From NCBI GenBank assembly GCA_937871985.1, contig CALMPB010000211.1, positions 1 to 27,145 on the forward strand: a stretch of DNA of 27,145 nt, in the 5' to 3' direction. Position 1 is the stretch's first letter, and every line of letters begins with the position of its first letter. Source of the DNA: an uncultured Burkholderiaceae bacterium (GTDB lineage Bacteria > Pseudomonadota > Gammaproteobacteria > Burkholderiales > Burkholderiaceae). Shown here one piece after another: positions 22,805-27,145 of the stretch. Made by a program: the position numbers and the translations under genes. A model generated the notes under the pieces. The model was not told where the DNA came from and made no database searches. It worked only from the letters and a program-made list of their open reading frames with translations.

Positions 22805-24028
22805 ATGGCAGTTCGCATCAGTAGACGAGATTTTGTCCGCACCGCAGGCGCCGCGGCCGCCGTGGCGGCAGCCCCTTCCATCGTGCATGCCCAGGCCGAG
22901 CGCAAATCCATCAAGGTGGGCTGGGCCATTTCCAAGACCGGGCCTTTCACCGGCGGCGCGAATGCCTCGCAAATCCCCAACTACCGCCTATGGGTCGACG
23001 ACGTCAACAAGGCCGGCGGCCTGAACCTGGGCGGCAAGAAGCTGCCCATCGAAGTCGTCGAATACGACGACCGCAGCCAGTCCGAAGAACTGGTGCGGGC
23101 GGTCGACCGCCTCATCAGCCAGGACAAGGTCGATTTCCTGCTGCCCCCGTGGGGCACCGGCATGAACCTGGCGGTGGCGCCGGCTTTCCATCGCGGCAAC
23201 TTCCCCATGATCGCGCCCAGCTTCATCACCGACCGCATGCCCGAGCTGGTCAAGCGCTGGGACAATATTTTTTCGCTGCTCGAACCCGCGACGCCTTACG
23301 GCGAAGCCATCGTCGGCATCCTCAGCAAGCTGCGCGCCGACGGTAAAATCGGCAACAAGGTGGCCGTGGTCAACGTGACCGACCAATTCGGCCTGGAGCT
23401 CTCCAAGGCCGCGCGCACCGCGCTGGCCAAGGCCAAGTTCGAAATCGTCTACGACGCCGGCTACCCCATTGCCACGCAAGACCTCACGCCCATCATCGCG
23501 GCTGCTCAGCAGAAAAATCCCGATACCTTCCTGGCGTTCAGCTATCCGCCCGACACCTTCGCCCTGACCGAAGCGGCCCGGGTGCGAGGCTTCAACCCCA
23601 AGGTGTTCTACGCCGGCGTGGGCACGGCCCTGGCCATCTACCCGGCCAAGTTCGGCGCCGCCACCCTCGAGGGCGTCATGGGGCCGGGCGGCTGGAATCC
23701 GCATTCCCAGGCCGTGACCGACTACGTCGCCCGCCACAAGGCGCTTACTGGCACCTTGCCCGACGAATGGGTCAGCGTTCTCTGCTATTCGGGGCTGCAG
23801 GCTCTGCAGCAGGCCATTGAAAAAGTCGGCAAGGTCGACCGTCCGGCCATCATCAAGGTGCTCAACTCCACGACCTTCGACACCGTCATGGGCCCGCTTG
23901 CGTTCAAGAACCACATCATGCAGGGCGGGTGGCTGGTCGGCCAGTGGCAGGAGGGTGTTTTCCACGGTGTGGCTCCCAATCAGGAAGGCGTAAAGCCGGT
24001 CATTGCGAAACCGGCCTGGAAGGCTTGA
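22805..24028 (+). CDS. ABC transporter periplasmic binding protein, Liv type, Tat-exported
   Basis: A 407-residue type I receptor of the amino-acid/urea/aromatic-acid binding family. The signal has a twin-arginine motif SRRDFVR (residues 6-12), an Ala-rich core and a cleavage site near VHAQA (about 33), so export is by the Tat route, fully folded. Mature landmarks: KVGWAISKTGPFTGGANASQ, VNKAGGLNLGGKKLPIEVVE, YDDRSQSEELVRAVDRLISQ, and LLPPWGTG. It belongs to a different subfamily from the pair at 9020-11563. RBS AAGGAGAC (22792-22799). The complete LivHMGF set follows immediately, so this is the receptor of that importer. The ligand is not predictable; position next to a dehydrogenase gene suggests an alcohol- or keto-acid-type solute. 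Confidence 0.91.
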   Translation: MAVRISRRDFVRTAGAAAAVAAAPSIVHAQAERKSIKVGWAISKTGPFTGGANASQIPNYRLWVDDVNKAGGLNLGGKKLPIEVVEYDDRSQSEELVRAVDRLISQDKVDFLLPPWGTGMNLAVAPAFHRGNFPMIAPSFITDRMPELVKRWDNIFSLLEPATPYGEAIVGILSKLRADGKIGNKVAVVNVTDQFGLELSKAARTALAKAKFEIVYDAGYPIATQDLTPIIAAAQQKNPDTFLAFSYPPDTFALTEAARVRGFNPKVFYAGVGTALAIYPAKFGAATLEGVMGPGGWNPHSQAVTDYVARHKALTGTLPDEWVSVLCYSGLQALQQAIEKVGKVDRPAIIKVLNSTTFDTVMGPLAFKNHIMQGGWLVGQWQEGVFHGVAPNQEGVKPVIAKPAWKA

Positions 24029-24040
24029 TCCGGAGTCTTT

Positions 24041-24916
24041 ATGCCTATTGCCGATGCCTTGATTTTCGGGCTGACCCTGGGCGGGGCCTATGCGCTGGTG
24101 GCGCTGGGCCTCAACCTGCAGTACGGCGTGGCGCGCATTCTCAATCTTGCCTATGGCGAGATGCTGATTGCCGCCGCGCTGGCTGCGCTGGTTCTGTTTA
24201 CCCGCATGGGGATTTCTCCCCTGGTTTCCACGATATTGCTGGCGCCCATCGGCGCCGCGCTGGGCGCAGTGCTGTACCGCTACGCCTTTTTACCGCTGGT
24301 GCGCCGCAGCCGCAGCCGCGACGAACTCGAAGCCGACAGCATTCTTTCCACATTCGGGCTGCTGTTCGTCATACAGGGCATCATGCTTGCACTGTTCGGC
24401 GGCAATTATCTTAGCTATTCGTTTTTGTCGCTGCCCATCGATTTCATCGGCACGACCATAGCGGCCAATCGCCTGCTGGTTCTGGGCGTGGCGGTGGTGC
24501 TCAGCGGCTTGCTGTACTTGCTGCTTACCCGCACGCGGGTGGGCACCGCCTTGCGCGCCGTGGCCGTCAACCCGGCGGCGGCTCCATTGGTGGGCATCAA
24601 CGTCATCAACATCGCCATGCTGGGCTTCGCGCTGGGCACGGCGCTGGTGGCCATGGCGGGCGTGCTCATCAGCATGTTCTCCACCTTCAATGCCACCATG
24701 GGCGTGCTGTTCACCATGAAGGCGCTGATCGTCGTCATCATGGGCGGCGTGGGCAATTTCGCGGGTTGCGTGGTGGCGGCCCTGTTGCTGGGCCTGGTCG
24801 AAAGCTTCGTCTCGGCCTATATCGATCCGGGGCTCACCCTGGCGGCCAATTACGCCATCTTCCTGCTGGTGCTCATCTTCCGTCCCGCGGGCCTCTTCGG
24901 GAGGGTGGCACGGTGA
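24041..24916 (+). CDS. Branched-chain-type ABC transporter permease, LivH family (cassette 2)
   Basis: A 291-residue membrane protein. ADALIFGLTLGGAYALVALG (4-23) and LNLQYGVARILNLAYGEML (24-42) form the family opening, with NxxYG in place of the common NxxHG. The coupling loop is TRTRVGTALRAVAVNPAAAP followed by LVGINV, and the last part has VVIMGGVGNFAGCVVAALLLG. It is the first channel half of the second importer. It starts 12 bp after the binding-protein stop. Its TGA overlaps the GTG start of the next gene by 4 bases (GTGA at 24913-24916). Confidence 0.9.
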   Translation: MPIADALIFGLTLGGAYALVALGLNLQYGVARILNLAYGEMLIAAALAALVLFTRMGISPLVSTILLAPIGAALGAVLYRYAFLPLVRRSRSRDELEADSILSTFGLLFVIQGIMLALFGGNYLSYSFLSLPIDFIGTTIAANRLLVLGVAVVLSGLLYLLLTRTRVGTALRAVAVNPAAAPLVGINVINIAMLGFALGTALVAMAGVLISMFSTFNATMGVLFTMKALIVVIMGGVGNFAGCVVAALLLGLVESFVSAYIDPGLTLAANYAIFLLVLIFRPAGLFGRVAR

Positions 24917-25830
24917 ATAAACGCCATACGCTTTTCGCCGTCATTTCGATCGTCTTGCTGGTGGTGCTGGCCTTTGCGCCGGAAATGGGCAACGACTACA
25001 CCACGTCCTTCATGATCAACCTGCTGCTGTATGCCAACCTGGCCACGGTCTGGGGCATTTTCTGCGGCACGACCCGCCTGGTGTCCCTGGCCACCGCCGC
25101 CTTCTTCGGCGTGGGCTGCTATGCCGTGGCGGTACTGTCCGACTTCCTGCCCTGGCCGGTTCTATTGGTGGTCGCCGCACTGGCGGGCGGGATTCTCGCG
25201 CTGATCATCGGGGTTTGCACCTTGCGCCTGTCGGGCATGTACTTCGTCATCTTCACCTTCGGCGTGGCCGAAATGATCCGCCAACTGGTGACCTGGTACG
25301 AATCCACGGTGCAAGGGTCGGTGGGCCGCTATATTTTTCTGGACGTCACGCCGGCGCAAATCTATTGGCAGTTGCTGGCGCTGCTTGCCGTGGTGTGGGT
25401 GCTGGGCGCCTGGCTGGCGCGTTCCCGCCTGGGCTTTGCGCTGCGCCTCATCGGCGAAGACGAAACCGCCGCCCGCAACTGCGGCATCAATACGGTGGCC
25501 GTAAAGCTTATCGTGTTTGTCGCCACCTCCATGATCATGGCCATCGTCGGCGCCATCGTATCGCCGCGCTGGACCTATATAGAACCCTCCATCGCCTTCA
25601 ATTCCCTGGTGTCCTTCCAGGTGGTGGTCATGGCGCTGCTGGGCGGCATTGCCCTGTACTTCGGTCCGGTACTGGGCGTGATTCCCATGGTGCTGGCCTT
25701 CGAAGTCATTTCCAAGTATTTTCCCGACCAGTTCAGCCTGGTGCTGGGGGCTATTTTCCTGTGTGTCGTCTATTTGCTGCCGGGCGGGTTTCTGGCTTTG
25801 CCGAAAAGGCTGAGGGGGACTCGTGAGTAG
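24913..25830 (+). CDS. Branched-chain-type ABC transporter permease, LivM family (cassette 2)
   Basis: A 305-residue membrane protein of the LivM family: MINLLLYANLATVWGIFCGT with RLVSLATAAFFGVGCYAVAV after it, LRLSGMYFVIFTFGVAEMIR (about 99-118), a coupling loop ARSRLGFALRLIGEDETAAR, and VVMALLGGIALYFGPVLGV near the end. I choose GTG 24913 as start: it gives the GTGA overlap with the LivH gene, follows GAGGG (24901-24905), and places the first helix correctly, while the frame runs open upstream inside the LivH gene. Pairs with the preceding permease. Its last 8 bp overlap the LivG gene. Confidence 0.88.
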   Translation: MNKRHTLFAVISIVLLVVLAFAPEMGNDYTTSFMINLLLYANLATVWGIFCGTTRLVSLATAAFFGVGCYAVAVLSDFLPWPVLLVVAALAGGILALIIGVCTLRLSGMYFVIFTFGVAEMIRQLVTWYESTVQGSVGRYIFLDVTPAQIYWQLLALLAVVWVLGAWLARSRLGFALRLIGEDETAARNCGINTVAVKLIVFVATSMIMAIVGAIVSPRWTYIEPSIAFNSLVSFQVVVMALLGGIALYFGPVLGVIPMVLAFEVISKYFPDQFSLVLGAIFLCVVYLLPGGFLALPKRLRGTRE

Positions 25831-26554
25831 CGTGTTGCTCGATGTGCAAGGGTTGTCGCGCCGCTTTGGCGGGCTCAAGGCCGTAGACGGTTTGTCTTTG
25901 CAGATCCGGCCGCGCGAAATCGTCGGCTTGCTGGGCCCCAACGGTTCGGGCAAGACCACGGCGCTCAACCTCATCAGCGGCGTCCTGGCGCCCGATTCGG
26001 GCTCGGTGAAAATCGACGGCCACGAGTTCGCAGGCTCTCCGGCCTATCGCATTACCCATCATGGCGTGGGACGCACGTTTCAACTGGTGCGCCTGTTCAA
26101 TACCATGACGGTGCGCGAGAACGTGGTGGCGGGCATGGCGTTCACCAATGGCCGGCTGTTCGGCCGTGAGGCCGCAAGGCAGGCCGAATCCCTGCTCGAA
26201 CGGGTCGGGCTTGCCGGCTATGCGGGCAAGGAAGCCGGCAAGCTCACCTATATGGATCAAAAAAAGGTGGAGCTTGCGCGGGCCTTGGCCGGCCGCCCCA
26301 AGGTGCTGCTGCTGGACGAATGGCTGGCCGGGCTCAACCCCACCGAACTGATCGACGCCATTGCCCTGGTGCGTTCCCTTAAAGACGACGATATTTCCAT
26401 ACTCATGGTTGAACATGTTCTGGAGGCGGTGCGTTCGCTTTGCGATCATTGCGTCGTCATGACGGCGGGCGTGCCCATTTCCTACGGCACGCCGGCGCAA
26501 GTCCTGTCCGATCCCGAAGTGATCCGCGCCTATCTGGGGGACGAACATGCTTGA
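25823..26554 (+). CDS. ABC transporter ATP-binding protein, LivG family, with degenerate signature (cassette 2)
   Basis: A 243-residue ATPase. Walker A GPNGSGKTT (38-46, Lys44), Q-loop Gln87 (RTFQLV), Walker B LLLDE (162-166) and H-loop His198 (MVEHVL) are intact. The signature region reads LTYMDQKKVELARAL (141-155), where LivG proteins normally have YGxQRRLEIARAL, so the Gly is lost. Walker B is followed by Trp167 instead of the usual Pro. Nucleotide sandwiching at one of the two sites may be weakened. The start is GTG 25823, after GAGGGGGA (25813-25820), overlapping the LivM end by 8 bp. Its own end overlaps the LivF ATG by 8 bp, so the cassette is tightly coupled. Confidence 0.87.
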   Translation: MSSVLLDVQGLSRRFGGLKAVDGLSLQIRPREIVGLLGPNGSGKTTALNLISGVLAPDSGSVKIDGHEFAGSPAYRITHHGVGRTFQLVRLFNTMTVRENVVAGMAFTNGRLFGREAARQAESLLERVGLAGYAGKEAGKLTYMDQKKVELARALAGRPKVLLLDEWLAGLNPTELIDAIALVRSLKDDDISILMVEHVLEAVRSLCDHCVVMTAGVPISYGTPAQVLSDPEVIRAYLGDEHA

Positions 26555-27145
26555 GATCAAGGGGCTTAGCGCCTGGTACGGCATGCACAAAGCGCTCGAC
26601 GGCGTTTCCCTGCATGTGGACAAGGGCGAGGTCGTCAGCGTGCTGGGCGCCAATGGCGCGGGCAAGTCCACGTTGTTGCGCAGCATTGCGGGCCTGATGC
26701 CGGTTGCCGGCGATGCGGCCATCGTCCTGAACGGCCAGCCCTTGTCGGCGCTGAAGGACTTCGAACGCGTGGAGGCCGGCATAGCGCTGGTGCCCGAGGG
26801 GCGCGGCATATTCGGCGAGCTCACCGTGCGCGAAAACCTGTTCATGGGGGCCTACCCCAAGAGGGCCAGGCCGAACGAGCGGCGCAATCTGGAACAGGTG
26901 CTCGAGCTCTTTCCCAAGCTGCGCGAGCGCATGCCGCAGGCGGTGCGCACCATGAGCGGCGGCGAGCAGCAAATGGTGGCCATCGGCCGCGCGCTGATGT
27001 CGGCGCCCGATGTCCTGCTGCTGGACGAACCCTCTTTGGGGCTTTCGCCCCTGATGGTGTCCGAGCTGTTCAAGGCGCTGGAGCAGGTGCGCAAGGCCAA
27101 CGTCACCGTATTGCTGGTCGAGCAGAACGCGCGGCGCAGCCTGGA
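26547..27145 (+). CDS. ABC transporter ATP-binding protein, LivF family, 3' end cut by window (cassette 2)
   Basis: The first 199 residues of a LivF-type ATPase; the gene continues past the right edge, probably for about 35 codons. All motifs seen are standard: Walker A GANGAGKST (34-42), Q-loop VPEGRGIFGELTVRENL, signature MSGGEQQMVAIGRAL, Walker B LLLDEPSLGLSP, and the LLVEQNARRSLE segment at the end. It is thus the orthodox counterpart to the altered LivF of cassette 1. ATG 26547 follows GGGGGA (26536-26541) and overlaps the LivG gene by 8 bp. It completes the receptor-LivHMGF importer. Confidence 0.9.
   Translation, partial: MLEIKGLSAWYGMHKALDGVSLHVDKGEVVSVLGANGAGKSTLLRSIAGLMPVAGDAAIVLNGQPLSALKDFERVEAGIALVPEGRGIFGELTVRENLFMGAYPKRARPNERRNLEQVLELFPKLRERMPQAVRTMSGGEQQMVAIGRALMSAPDVLLLDEPSLGLSPLMVSELFKALEQVRKANVTVLLVEQNARRSL

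Overview
The window looks like chromosomal DNA of a GC-rich betaproteobacterium, probably of the Alcaligenaceae/Burkholderiales type. This rests on base composition, on the number of periplasmic-binding-protein uptake systems, and on NahR/Nag-like protein sequences. It is inference and no species is claimed. Almost every base lies in a gene, and all genes but one point right. I see no tRNA, rRNA, insertion sequence, integrase, CRISPR array or phage gene.

Layout. (A) 1-1007: end of a Rieske ring-hydroxylating oxygenase operon (alpha-subunit tail, beta subunit, Rieske ferredoxin), most like salicylate 5-hydroxylase/NagGH-type enzymes. (B) 1234-4625: a LivHMGF-type ABC importer without its own binding protein, followed by a NahR-like LysR regulator (4731-5639). 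(C) 5731-10192: a beta-hydroxyacid dehydrogenase-like protein, a two-domain extradiol dioxygenase-like protein, a YciI-like protein, a fumarylacetoacetate-hydrolase-family protein and a periplasmic binding protein. A second, paralogous binding protein with its own promoter follows (10394-11563). (D) 11772-13947: a stand-alone FAD monooxygenase of the salicylyl-CoA 5-hydroxylase type and a BKACE-family (beta-keto acid cleavage) protein. (E) 13925-21320: a divergent LysR gene, then a benzoylformate-decarboxylase-like ThDP enzyme, a salicylaldehyde/benzaldehyde dehydrogenase and a complete TRAP importer (DctQ, DctM, DctP). (F) 21666-27145: a medium-chain dehydrogenase lacking the usual catalytic-zinc signature, then a second ABC importer with a Tat-exported binding protein and LivHMGF (LivF is cut by the window end).

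How it may work together. The region reads as an aromatic-acid uptake and catabolism island with three importers and two LysR regulators. Several gene products point to ortho-hydroxylated aromatic acids (NagGH-like oxygenase, NahF-like aldehyde dehydrogenase, salicylyl-CoA-hydroxylase-like flavoprotein, NahR-like regulator). One testable reading is that an aryl-glyoxylate enters by the TRAP system, is decarboxylated to an aryl aldehyde, oxidised to an aryl carboxylate, and then ring-hydroxylated. The actual substrate cannot be read from sequence.

The most striking non-coding signal is a pair of matched promoters, 9164 bp apart, in front of the orphan LivHMGF operon and in front of the second binding-protein gene. 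They share three blocks at identical spacing (GGTTATTCA, GATT-y-TTATTGACTTGA, TTAGTATG) while the sequence between them has diverged. This suggests that a split transporter and its receptor form one regulon. Other points of note are substitutions in normally invariant active-site residues: Walker A Lys to Arg in the first LivF, a lost zinc His in the BKACE protein, loss of the GHE zinc motif in the dehydrogenase, and a degenerate signature in the second LivG.
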